Shown here piece by piece: positions 24,317-31,933 of a stretch of 37,217 bases of DNA. The position numbers were made by a program, and so were the translations under genes. The notes under the pieces were generated by a model. It did no database searches and was not told where the DNA came from. It worked only from the letters and a program-made list of their open reading frames with translations. Within the stretch, counting starts at the first letter, position 1, and every line of letters begins with the position of its first letter. Source of the DNA: Methylomagnum ishizawai (GTDB taxonomy: Bacteria; Pseudomonadota; Gammaproteobacteria; Methylococcales; Methylococcaceae); contig NZ_AP019787.1 of assembly GCF_019670005.1 (NCBI RefSeq), forward strand, positions 1 through 37,217, read 5' to 3'.

Positions 24317-25788
24317 CCCAACAACTCCCGAATCCCCGCCAATACCTCCGCACTCTCCGCATCCAGCGCCACAATCTCATCCATGATGTCCTGCGGGCTG
24401 CGGTGGGTAACAACATCGCCGCCGTTGGGATTCTTCACCGAAAGATCAAAAGTCGCCGGGTCGATATTCGCTATGTCCACGCTCCAACTCTTGGGCGAAT
24501 CGGCAAACGTCCTTTGCAACTCGACGAACTCGGCCAGGTCGGCATCGTTCAACGGGTTGGTCTTGCCCAGGTTGCGACCGGGATCAAGCTGGTAATACCA
24601 GACCTTCCGGGTCGGCGTGCCCTTCTCGAACAACAGCACCACGGTTTTCACCCCCGCGCCCTGGAACGTGCCGCCGGGACAATCCAGCACCGTGTGCAGG
24701 TTGCAGCTTTCCACCAAGAGCTTCCGCAGGCTCACCGAAGCGTTGTCGGTGTTCGACAGGAAAGTATTCTTGATGACCACACCGGCCCGCCCGCCCACCT
24801 TGAGCATCTTCACGAAGTGTTGCAGGAACAGGAACGCCGTTTCCCCGGTGCGGATCGGGAAGTTCTGCTGGACCTCCTTGCGCTCCTTGCCGCCGAAAGG
24901 CGGATTGGCCAGGATCACCTCCATGCGGTCCTTGTCCTGGATGTCGGCCAAACTCTCGGCCAGGGTGTTGGTGTGGACGATGTTCGGCGCTTCGATGCCA
25001 TGCAGGATCATGTTCATGATCGCGATGACATAGGCCAGCGACTTCTTCTCCTTGCCGTAGAAGGTGCGCTCTTGCAGGGTCTTGAGGTCCGCCGTGGTCA
25101 GATTGGGCTGGGCCTTGAGATAGTCGAAGGCTTCGCACAGGAAGCCCGCCGAACCGACCGCGCCGTCATAGATGCGCTCGCCGACCTTGGGCTTTACCAC
25201 CCGCACGATGGCCCGGATCAACGGACGCGGCGTGTAGTATTCGCCGCCGTTGCGCCCGGCGTTGCCCATATTCTTGATCTTGGCCTCGTAGAGGTGCGAT
25301 AGCTCGTGCTTCTCGGCCTTGGAGCCGAAGCGCAATTCGTCGATATAGTCGATGATCTCGCGCAGGTTATAGCCGCTGTGAATCTTGTTTTTGATCTCGC
25401 CGAAAATCTCCCCGATCTTGTATTCGAGGGTGTTCGGCCCGCTGGCCCGCTGCTTGAAGCCGTGCAAATAGGGGAACAACTGCCGGTCTACGAATTCCCG
25501 CAGGTCGTCGCCGGTGATGGCGCGGTTATGGTCGATTTTGCCCTCGGGGGTTTTCGGCGCGGCCCAGTTCTCCCAGCGGAAATGTGGCCTTTCGATGATG
25601 TAGGCGTAGGACCGGCCTTCCATCTCGGCTTCCAAAGCCTTGTCCTGCTCCAGGCCGTCCAGGTATTTCAGGAACAGCAGCCAGGAAGTTTGTTCGGTGT
25701 AATCCAGTTCGGTGGTGCAACCGGCCTCTTTGCGGAGAACGTCGTCGATATTTTTGAAGGCTTGTTCAAACATGCGGGGGGTAATCAC
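24313..25788 (-). CDS. hsdM: type I DNA adenine methyltransferase subunit M, system B
   Basis: 491 residues, the usual HsdM length. N-terminal MFEQAFKNIDDVLRKEAGC is typical of the type IB-like group. The SAM loop is YDGAVGSAG (207-215) and the adenine-methylase motif NPPF is at 295-298. The start taken is GTG at 25788 because family members begin MITxRxFEQAF; an ATG five codons later is an alternative, and neither has a good ribosome site. It works with the S subunit to methylate the target and with HsdR B to restrict. Confidence 0.94.
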   Translation of the reverse strand: MITPRMFEQAFKNIDDVLRKEAGCTTELDYTEQTSWLLFLKYLDGLEQDKALEAEMEGRSYAYIIERPHFRWENWAAPKTPEGKIDHNRAITGDDLREFVDRQLFPYLHGFKQRASGPNTLEYKIGEIFGEIKNKIHSGYNLREIIDYIDELRFGSKAEKHELSHLYEAKIKNMGNAGRNGGEYYTPRPLIRAIVRVVKPKVGERIYDGAVGSAGFLCEAFDYLKAQPNLTTADLKTLQERTFYGKEKKSLAYVIAIMNMILHGIEAPNIVHTNTLAESLADIQDKDRMEVILANPPFGGKERKEVQQNFPIRTGETAFLFLQHFVKMLKVGGRAGVVIKNTFLSNTDNASVSLRKLLVESCNLHTVLDCPGGTFQGAGVKTVVLLFEKGTPTRKVWYYQLDPGRNLGKTNPLNDADLAEFVELQRTFADSPKSWSVDIANIDPATFDLSVKNPNGGDVVTHRSPQDIMDEIVALDAESAEVLAGIRELLG

Positions 25789-25845
25789 TCGGGAGGAAAA
25801 AAGGCCGGTTCACGGCCAAAGGCGCTTTACTTGCAAGAAAGTAAT

Positions 25846-25861
25846 GATGTAAACATGTTGA
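25846..25861. promoter_or_regulatory. AACATGTT box downstream of parB 2
   Basis: GATGTAAACATGTTGA, one of three related boxes spaced through the partition cassette (others 26134-26148 and 26782-26802). Confidence 0.45.
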
Positions 25862-25863
25862 TT

Positions 25864-26136
25864 TTATTCATCCACCGTGGGTACATCGTACTTGCGGAAA
25901 AGATCGTTGAGCGATTCGGCAATCAGCGCTTGCAAGCTGGTTCCGGTCTTGGCCTGGATGAGGCGCAAGCTGGCTTTGTAGTCCGGCGAAAGGTAGGCCG
26001 TGATGTTGGTTTTGCCCTCGCGGCTCGGTGCCATGTAGCCCTGCGTGGTCCCGGATGTCGGAGCGGCCTGGGATGCGTTCGGCGTTTTCTGCGTGCCTTT
26101 CAGCGCCTCTTGCAAGGCTTGCATGTTCTTAGCCAT
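25864..26136 (-). CDS. small partition partner protein, cassette 2
   Basis: 90 residues. A flexible Thr/Ala/Pro N-terminus is followed by TNITAYLSPDYKASLRLIQAKTGTSLQALIAESLNDLFRKY. This is a ribbon-helix-helix pattern (ITAYLS strand, two helices) like small ParB or CopG-type proteins. It starts 2 bp after the parA stop. Its start codon lies inside an ACATGT operator-like box, suggesting self-regulation. Confidence 0.78.
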   Translation of the reverse strand: MAKNMQALQEALKGTQKTPNASQAAPTSGTTQGYMAPSREGKTNITAYLSPDYKASLRLIQAKTGTSLQALIAESLNDLFRKYDVPTVDE

Positions 26137-26148
26137 GTTTACATGTTC
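26134..26148. promoter_or_regulatory. AACATGTT-type box at the parA 2/parB 2 junction
   Basis: CATGTTTACATGTTC spans the parA stop and parB start and has two overlapping ACATG cores. Confidence 0.4.
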
Positions 26149-26768
26149 TCGTGTTGAGTGATGAACTTGTAAAGCCGGTCGATTTCATCGGCGGCTTTGC
26201 CGTCCGGGTCCAATTCCTGGGGCGTGCTGCCGGTGGTCGGCGCTTCGGCGTAGCTGCCACGGTGGCAGAGGTGGAACGGGCAAACCTTGAACCCGGTGGT
26301 TTGCTCGATCATGGCCTTGGCGTCCTCCGCTTGTTTCCTGGCCTGGGGGTGTAGGCCATTGAGGATCACATAGGCCGGGGTATCCCCAGCCACTCGCAAT
26401 AGGTCGCGCACGCCGGGCAAGGTCTCAAGGTCGAATATCTGCGGCCTAACCGGGATCAAGACCAGGTGCGCGGCGCGGGCCGCTTCCACGGCGGCGCTAT
26501 CGGATTTGCCGGGGGTGTCGATGATGACGAACTCCGCGCCATAGGTCCGGGCGGTTTCGAGGGTTTGCTTGAGGCGGCTGACCGGCGCGGCGATGACGGC
26601 GGGATTTTCCCCGGTCCTCCGGTCTTTCCAGTTCGCCGCGTTCGCCTGGGGGTCGAGGTCGATAATCACGGCGGCTTGGCCCGCCCTGGCTGCCGAAACG
26701 GCCAAGCATAGGCTGGTGGTGGTTTTGCCGGTGCCGCCTTTCTGTCCGACGATGGCCGTGACGAACAT
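26139..26768 (-). CDS. parA: ParA-family partition ATPase, cassette 2
   Basis: 209 residues. Walker A is GQKGGTGKTTT (8-18), then IIDLDPQANAANW and the Walker B-like FVIIDTPGKSDS. It is a type Ib-like short ParA without helix-turn-helix. The C-terminus (EIDRLYKFITQHENM) is followed at once by the partner gene. A perfect palindrome TGAACATGTTCA lies about 18 bp upstream of the start. It is located next to the Rep primase, so this is probably the partition system native to that replicon. Confidence 0.93.
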   Translation of the reverse strand: MFVTAIVGQKGGTGKTTTSLCLAVSAARAGQAAVIIDLDPQANAANWKDRRTGENPAVIAAPVSRLKQTLETARTYGAEFVIIDTPGKSDSAAVEAARAAHLVLIPVRPQIFDLETLPGVRDLLRVAGDTPAYVILNGLHPQARKQAEDAKAMIEQTTGFKVCPFHLCHRGSYAEAPTTGSTPQELDPDGKAADEIDRLYKFITQHENM

Positions 26769-26781
26769 TCTATCTTCTCAA

Positions 26782-26802
26782 GATGTGAACATGTTCATCA
26801 TC
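26782..26802. promoter_or_regulatory. palindromic operator/candidate parS upstream of parA 2
   Basis: TGAACATGTTCA (26786-26797) is a perfect 12-bp palindrome within GATGTGAACATGTTCATCAT, shortly upstream of the parA 2 start. It shares the AACATGTT core with 25846-25861 and 26134-26148. Confidence 0.6.
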
Positions 26803-26873
26803 TAACAACATCGGGTTTGGCGCTGTCAAGTAGGGTTAGGGTGGGTCGGATATTTCGCGAAATATTATGCCCC

Positions 26874-27116
26874 TTATGGGCGCGGGCGCGTGGGTGGTTG
26901 TGGTTCGGTCAACTGCTTGAGGATGCGGGCGATGCCATGAACAAGGATTTCATGTTGTCGCAGGTATGGCTGTAGGCCGATGATGGTTTCTTGGTCCAGC
27001 CACAGGTGCAGGCATTCTTGCCCCGCCTCTTTTCGCCGCTGGCGGTGGTTGCGGATGCGTTCGGCGTTAGTGGTAGGTAGAGCGCCGGGGCGGGGCTTGG
27101 TGTACAGGTGGGTCAT
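26874..27116 (-). CDS. small DNA-binding-like protein downstream of Rep
   Basis: 80 residues: a basic helix AERIRNHRQRRKEAGQ, a strand LHLWLD, then QETIIGLQPYLRQHEILVHGIARILKQL. The first half looks like the small recombinase-partner proteins and MazE/DUF3018-type antitoxins, but the PGxRxGxxW motif is missing. GGAGGA is about 9 nt before the ATG, which is 3 bp after the Rep stop. It may regulate replication; this is inference. Confidence 0.6.
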   Translation of the reverse strand: MTHLYTKPRPGALPTTNAERIRNHRQRRKEAGQECLHLWLDQETIIGLQPYLRQHEILVHGIARILKQLTEPQPPTRPRP

Positions 27117-27119
27117 TGG

Positions 27120-28727
27120 CTATTCCTCCGTGACGATGCCGGTGCCTTCGGTGGCCTGCCGGGCTTCGCTTTGGCTGGCGAGTATGCGGGAAACGGTGCT
27201 TTGGTGGATGCCGAGCGCCGCCGCAATGGCCCGCTGTGAAAGACCGGCAGCCCGCAATGATGAAACGTCCGATGAAACGTTTGGTGATGCGTTGTCAAAA
27301 GTGCGTTCTTTGTATTCGGGTCTGCCTCCCGTCTTTAGGGTTTGGTGTACCTGTTGTCTGTGGACTTCCACCGTCTTTGCGATTTCAGCTTGCCGCAAGC
27401 CTTCGGCGCTTAATCCTTTGATGCGCTCGCGTTTTTCTTGGGCGCGGGCTTCGTATTCCTCGCGGCTCATGGCTCCGGCCTTGTGGCGTCGCCGCTGTGC
27501 TTTTTCCTCGGTGCCGATGATCGTGGTCAGTTTTTTTTCTTCTTCCGGGGTGACTTCCAGCAATTTCAGCAGGTAGGCGTTTGTCATGCGGTATCGGTTC
27601 GGTACGCGCCGGCCTTCCCAGACTGGAATCACTATGCCGCCTTGGTCGAGTTTTAAACGGTCGATCACCGCCTTGACTCGGCTCGCCTCGTATTTCTTGG
27701 GGTTCAGGAAATGTTCTTGGGCGAAGTCTCGCAACTCCACTTTCAGTCTGTTTTCGTCGCCGATGTACCACGTCAGCGAGGTCGCAACGGCAAAGAGCAT
27801 TCGTGACCGGCAATCCTTGAGTTTGCCGCCGCGCAGCTTCGCCAAGGTTTCGTAATCGCTGAGCCGTGCCCGGTGCAGCAAATATGGACCGAGCAGGCTT
27901 TTCGCTTGCTTTTCCGATAGCTTCCGGGTCTGTTCTTGGCTTGTTGGTTTCGGTGTGGACGTTTCGCTTTGGTTGGCATGGCCCAGCGTTTCTTTAGCTG
28001 TTGGGCTTGGTTTGCGATTTCCGGTTTCCTTGTGGTCCGGTGCGGCTTTCGGTGTTTCGATGGCCCGCAGGGTTCCAGCATATCCCAGCACGGCCCGGCG
28101 GATTTCATCGAATGCCACGGGTATTCCGGTTCTGTAACCGGTGACTTCGCGCCTGTTTTTCTGATTTGTCCCGCCCACAATGCGGAGAACCCGCGTTGCG
28201 TCCCGGCACGCTGGATCGGCCCCGAAGTCCTTGAACATCGCTATCAGGCAATCCATGACTTGTTGCCATTGCGCGAGGTTGGTGGGTGGTAGCGGTTTAT
28301 CGAATACCCACTCGAAATATGCGCCGCGCCCGCTTGAAATCACCAGCGTGGGCATGGGTAGCGTGGGGTATCTGGCTTGTGCCCTGTCGAGCAATTCCAT
28401 TGGACCGACCCGTTTTAACCGCGGGTCTTTGTAGAAATCGAGGTCCACCCACAGGGTGGGCAGGGCGGCGACTTGGCCCAGCATACGGCGGTGATGGAAC
28501 CCGGACTGCGAAAAGTACAGGTCCATCCTGTCGAAGCCGGGGGCCATTTCCATGACGAAACGGGTTTCCTCGGGCGGGAATGTCCGTTCGTGGGGTTTGC
28601 CTTCGATGGGAATCGATAGATAGGCCACTTTCGTTGAATGTCCACCGTGTACGGTGTCGAAATGCTCGCGTGGCCCGATAGCGGGCGCGGGTGGTCCGAA
28701 TAGATCGAGGATGGCGGCGGCGTTCAT
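27120..28727 (-). CDS. plasmid replication primase (RepB/AEP-type)
   Basis: About 535 residues. Features of the RepB-like archaeo-eukaryotic primase family are RFVMEMAPGFDRMD, LWVDLDFYK with the metal-binding D-x-D, VISSGRGAYFEWVF, and TRVLRIVGGTNQK. The second half is helical and charged. It ends in helix-turn-helix-like segments (LSAEGLRQAEIAKTVEVHRQQVHQTL and LRAAGLSQRAIAAALGIHQSTVSRIL) that could bind origin DNA. The start at 28727 has AGGAGG six bases upstream. It probably initiates replication of the element. Confidence 0.85.
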   Translation of the reverse strand: MNAAAILDLFGPPAPAIGPREHFDTVHGGHSTKVAYLSIPIEGKPHERTFPPEETRFVMEMAPGFDRMDLYFSQSGFHHRRMLGQVAALPTLWVDLDFYKDPRLKRVGPMELLDRAQARYPTLPMPTLVISSGRGAYFEWVFDKPLPPTNLAQWQQVMDCLIAMFKDFGADPACRDATRVLRIVGGTNQKNRREVTGYRTGIPVAFDEIRRAVLGYAGTLRAIETPKAAPDHKETGNRKPSPTAKETLGHANQSETSTPKPTSQEQTRKLSEKQAKSLLGPYLLHRARLSDYETLAKLRGGKLKDCRSRMLFAVATSLTWYIGDENRLKVELRDFAQEHFLNPKKYEASRVKAVIDRLKLDQGGIVIPVWEGRRVPNRYRMTNAYLLKLLEVTPEEEKKLTTIIGTEEKAQRRRHKAGAMSREEYEARAQEKRERIKGLSAEGLRQAEIAKTVEVHRQQVHQTLKTGGRPEYKERTFDNASPNVSSDVSSLRAAGLSQRAIAAALGIHQSTVSRILASQSEARQATEGTGIVTEE

Positions 28728-28834
28728 AACTGCCTCCTGCGCCAAGGTGAACCTAAAACTGCAGGATTTTGGATGCGGCTATCCCGTCCCGGCTTCTGCC
28801 GGGCATCGTTTGGTTTTTGCATGGCTGCCCCCCA

Positions 28835-29047
28835 TCAAGCGGCTTGGGCCGGATGGGCTTGGGGCTTGCGGGGAGGGGTGGTCAAGAGCGTCCACACGTC
28901 ATTACGGCGGACCCGCACTGACTTGGTGCCGCTGTAAACCGCCTCAATCTGCCCTTGCTCGATGGCTTGAATGAGTCGGGGGCGGGAAATGGGCAGTTCA
29001 CGCACAGCGGTGGAAATGGAAATCCAGTCGGAATCTTTACGATTCAT
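28835..29047 (-). CDS. AlpA/excisionase-type helix-turn-helix protein
   Basis: 70 residues. DWISISTAVRELPISRPRLIQAIEQGQIEAVYSGTKSVRVRRNDVWTLL has the winged-helix layout of AlpA/MerR-like excisionase proteins, with a helix-turn-helix then a wing. GAGG is 8 nt upstream of the ATG. It sits upstream of the Rep primase in the same direction and is probably its transcriptional activator or an element directionality factor. Confidence 0.75.
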   Translation of the reverse strand: MNRKDSDWISISTAVRELPISRPRLIQAIEQGQIEAVYSGTKSVRVRRNDVWTLLTTPPRKPQAHPAQAA

Positions 29048-29458
29048 AGAGTTACCTCACAGAGGAGTGAGGCTTACACAACAAAAACGTGCGGGGGGAT
29101 TCTTTTGTGGGGTGTGAATTCGCTATAATCCACGGTACTCGCCAAATTTGGCGGGTCGGAGATAGGCAACCGTTCCACGGTAAAACCTAATCCGCGCTTT
29201 TGAGAGGGTAAGCCCCTTGATTGCAAAAACCATGGACCCCGCTTTCGCATTCTGTAGTTCGCCTGAGAAACTGGCTACAGAATGCGGGGCGGGGTCTAAA
29301 CGTTTTAAGCCCCGCAAGCAGGATGACGATATTATAACGCCCTGTACGGTTGACACAAAATATTGAAAAATTTGTGCTGGGTGACCCATTATCTTGTACC
29401 TACCCAACAAAAACCGCCCGCTGATTACAAATCAGCCGACCCAGCCGGATAGGAAGCA
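29048..29458. ncRNA. leader region with strong RNA structure (candidate regulatory RNA)
   Basis: No credible gene in 411 bp. A nested stem pairs GACCCCGC (29235-29242) with GCGGGGTC (29289-29296) and GCATTCTGTAG (29247-29257) with CTACAGAATGC (29275-29285), without mismatches. TATAAT boxes face each other: plus strand at 29124-29129 and minus strand at 29331-29336, the latter with TTGTGT 16 bp upstream. Transcripts from them would overlap across the hairpin. A palindrome CGCCAAATTTGGCG lies near 29140. The minus transcript would be the leader of the alpA-rep genes. Copy-number control by antisense RNA is a possible reading. Confidence 0.45.
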
Positions 29459-29755
29459 TTATTCTTTGGGCCGGTCCTTGCCCTCCACATGGGCCAGCGC
29501 CACCTTGATGATGGCTTGCCAGTTGATGCCGCCACGAATGCCAGGATATTCCCGTTTCAAGGCATCCGCATTGTCATTATCAAGCCACAGATAAACCTGT
29601 TTCTTGCCCTCGGATTGGCGCTTTTCCGCATATTTTCTCTGACGGTCTGCGCCTGTTTGTGTTTTGCTCAAATATTCCATGGTCCTTTGTTCATTTCCTT
29701 GAGATAGCTCGGCTATCCGGTCAAGTATCTTCCCGGCTACTTTTGGGTCCATCAT
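29459..29755 (-). CDS. recombinase-3 partner protein (putative DNA-binding)
   Basis: 98 residues in an ATGA overlap with the end of recombinase 3. An N-terminal helix is followed by RQRKYAEKRQSEGKKQVYLWLDNDNADALKREYPGIRGGINWQAIIKVAL. It has the same order of elements as 18672-19004 and 851-1168: basic helix, short strand, helix, PGxRxGxxW, helix. It is intact although its recombinase is interrupted. Likely regulator or accessory factor, by inference. Confidence 0.7.
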   Translation of the reverse strand: MMDPKVAGKILDRIAELSQGNEQRTMEYLSKTQTGADRQRKYAEKRQSEGKKQVYLWLDNDNADALKREYPGIRGGINWQAIIKVALAHVEGKDRPKE

Positions 29756-29952
29756 GCCGCCTCTGCGATATTTTTAACGGTTTGAGGATGCCACGTCTTG
29801 CCCCTCGGTTTCATGTCGCGGGCCTCAAGCTCTGCGGCGATTTTCGGGTAGCTCATGCCGCCCTCGCGCAATAGCTTCACCAGCCGGATAACCTCCTGCT
29901 CAGCTTCGTCGTCTACGAGGGTTTTCCCGTCTTCGCTCAGGCGCTTGCCGTA

Positions 29953-29964
29953 GGGAATCGACCC
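29953..29964. repeat. 12-bp target-site duplication, left
   Basis: GGGAATCGACCC directly precedes the IS left end; identical to 31151-31162. Confidence 0.9.
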
Positions 29965-31150
29965 TCATCACCTATCAATTTCGCATGGCCGCGCAAAAGG
30001 CGGGCAAAGGCATGTCGTTTTGTAGGCGTCGCTTTAGGTAGCGCAAGCCCCGGGTGAACCAGGAAACCAAGCTGCGGCGGAGCTTCCTGAAGCTCCAGTG
30101 TCCGGCATCGGTTTGCGACCAGGCTTTTTTTCGAGCGGCGTTGGACGGTCCGAGGCGTCGTCCCGCCCGACCTGGACGCACCACCACATGGCCAGCGACA
30201 TGACGAGGATCAGGCGTTCCAAACGGTCGGCGTGTTCCAGTTGCGAATCCTCCAACCCGAAGCCCCGGCCCTTGAAATCCGAGAACATGGGCTCGATGGA
30301 CCAGCGCGCCGCGTAGTCCAACACCGCCGCCCGCGTGGGGGCGCAGTCCATCGCGATGATCCAGGGCTCGGGATGGCCGGGTTCGTGGAGGATGCCCACG
30401 TGGGTCATCACCCCGTGCGCGAACAGCCGCACTCCCGGCAGATAGCGTTCCTCCGCGCCCCGCGCCAGTCCGCCCGTGGTGGTTTCCTCCCCTTCGCCGG
30501 TGTCCGCCAGCACATTGCCTTTCAACCGCAGCCGATAGCCCCAGCCCCGCGCGCCCAGCCAATCGAACAAGGCCACCGAGGGGTAGAACCGGTCCGCCGA
30601 GAGCAATACGTCCGCCCCCGGCGGCAGCCAGGCCAGGACCCGCTCCAACACCCGCTCCTGGCCCTCGAAACCGATATTGGCCGGCCCCTCTTCCGCCACC
30701 CAGGCCAAGGGCAGCGCCCGGTCGCCGACCCGCACGCCCACCATCAGCACCGCCATCCGGTCCCCGAGGTCGGTCTGGTCCAGGCTCAACTGCACGGTCT
30801 GGCCGTTCCGCGCGGCCCGGGCGAGTTCGGCCCGCGCGAACGGCTCCATCACCACCGCCGACCCCAGCAGCGGATTCTTCAACAAGCGCCTCAGCCATTG
30901 CTCGCGCATGTCCTGCCTCTCCGTCGGCAAGGGCAGCAGGTTCGCCAACTCCACCGTGTTCGGCGTCCGCCCCTCGATCATCGCCCCCACCGCCAGCGCC
31001 AGCTTCCCGACCACCGTCTTGCGCAGTCCAGGAAGGGCCTGTTCCAGCCCACGCCCTACTTCCTCGGCCAGTTTCTTTACAGTTCCCATCGCTTCGTCAG
31101 TCGAAATTCGTTCCGGCCTTCAAGCCTACCCGAAAATTGATAGGTGATGA
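29965..31150. mobile_element. IS4-family insertion sequence, 1186 bp
   Basis: Terminal inverted repeats begin TCATCACCTATCAATTT at both ends. The element is flanked by 12-bp duplications and encodes one transposase. It is inserted in the serine recombinase gene. The intact ends and clean duplication suggest a recent insertion. Confidence 0.93.
29975..31089 (-). CDS. IS4-family DDE transposase, C-terminus in -1 frame
   Basis: The zero frame (30034-31089) encodes 351 residues with D104 (LSLDQTD), D166 (LSADRFY) and E266 in YAARWSIEPMFSDFK, the YREK-type signature. After residue 322 the zero frame becomes Gly/Ser/Pro-rich junk. The -1 frame, in contrast, reads AWSQTDAGHWSFRKLRRS... through RRLQ and NDMPLPAFCAAMRN, a plausible IS4 C-terminus ending at 29975. 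The switch point is a seven-A run containing A-AAA-AAG. A -1 shift there gives a 371-residue protein. Either programmed frameshifting or a one-base indel explains it. Confidence 0.85.
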
Positions 31151-31162
31151 GGGAATCGACCC
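31151..31162. repeat. 12-bp target-site duplication, right
   Basis: GGGAATCGACCC directly follows the IS right end; identical to 29953-29964. Confidence 0.9.
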
Positions 31163-31622
31163 AACCCGTCCACCCTGTGCTTTCTTGTGCTGTAAGGCGT
31201 TGCTGGTGCGCTCGCTGATTTGGTCCCGCTCGAATTCGGCCATGACGGCCAGCATACGGAAGACCATCTTCCCGGCGGCGCTGGTGGTGTCGATCTTCTC
31301 GGAAATGGAAACGAGGTCGGCCCCGGCCTTGGTCAGCCGTTCGGAAACCTCGATGGTGTGCTTGGTGGACCGCGCCAGCCGGGACAGGCTATAGACCACG
31401 AGGGCATCCCCCTTGCCGACAGCGGCCAGGGCGGCGACGAGTCCGGGCCGGTCGGCCTTGGTGCCGCTGATACCGGCATCCTCGAAGATACCCGCCAGTT
31501 CGTAGCCGTTCAGGTCGGCCCATGCGGCAATCTTGGCCCGCTGCGCTTCCAAGCTGATGCCTTCGTCCGCTTGCCCTTGGGTGGAAACCCGGATGTAGCC
31601 GATTGCCTTCATGGTGGTGTGT

Positions 31623-31679
31623 CCGCTTGCGTTAGTTGGTGATGAGGATCATATCAGCATCACCAACTAACGCAAGCGG
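31623..31679. promoter_or_regulatory. 22-bp perfect inverted repeat upstream of recombinase 3
   Basis: Arms 31623-31644 and 31658-31679 are perfectly complementary around a 13-nt spacer and contain GTTAGTTGGTGAT and its inverse. It starts 10 bp upstream of the recombinase ATG. Further GTAAC/GTTAC boxes follow at 31703, 31722 and 31738, as at recombinase 1. Likely recombination site or operator. The rest of 31743-31861 shows nothing I can assign. Confidence 0.65.
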
Positions 31680-31861
31680 TTTCTTCAATTACCGCTCCCC
31701 TCGTAACACACCCACCGGCTCGTTACGGATCGCCCCCGTAACAAAGGGGGTGGAGCGGTTCATTCCCCGCCATCCCGCATCCTCAAAAATTCGGCCCAAG
31801 CCCGTTCGGCGTCGGCGGTCGGACTTCGCTCGGGCCTCCGACAAGGCGAGTAAGCGGGCAT

Positions 31862-31891
31862 AAAAAAGCCGACCCGGTTTCCCAGGTCGGC
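31862..31891 (-). terminator. Rho-independent terminator after the Roadblock gene
   Basis: On the minus strand the 7-bp stem GCCGACC/GGTCGGC is followed by six T, about 40 nt after the Roadblock stop. The stem closely resembles the terminators at 2012-2043 and 36976-37004. Confidence 0.75.
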
Positions 31892-31933
31892 GCGGGTGTA
31901 TTACGGGGATGGGGTTAGATCGGGTATCGGCTT

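Larger units (their letters stand above)
29752..31612 (-). pseudogene. serine recombinase 3, interrupted by an IS4-family element
   Basis: The 5' part (31612-31151) encodes YIRVSTQGQADEGISLEAQ... through FERDQISERTSNALQHKKAQGGRVGSIP. The 3' part (29952-29752) continues YGKRLSEDGKTLVDD and ends IAEAA. Removing the IS and one 12-bp duplication gives a 220-residue protein in frame, close in length to the intact copy at 19001-19660 but clearly diverged from it. The catalytic domain is complete; the C-terminal DNA-binding part is separated, so it is probably inactive. Confidence 0.88.

Noticed and set aside
29350-29378. Plus-strand promoter with TTGACA at 29350
   Set aside because: A perfect -35-like hexamer, but the -10 position reads TGTGCT and transcription would run antisense into the partner gene.
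29123-29410. 95-codon minus ORF across the rep leader
   Set aside because: It runs through the nested hairpin and has no family resemblance or ribosome site. RNA structure explains the region better.
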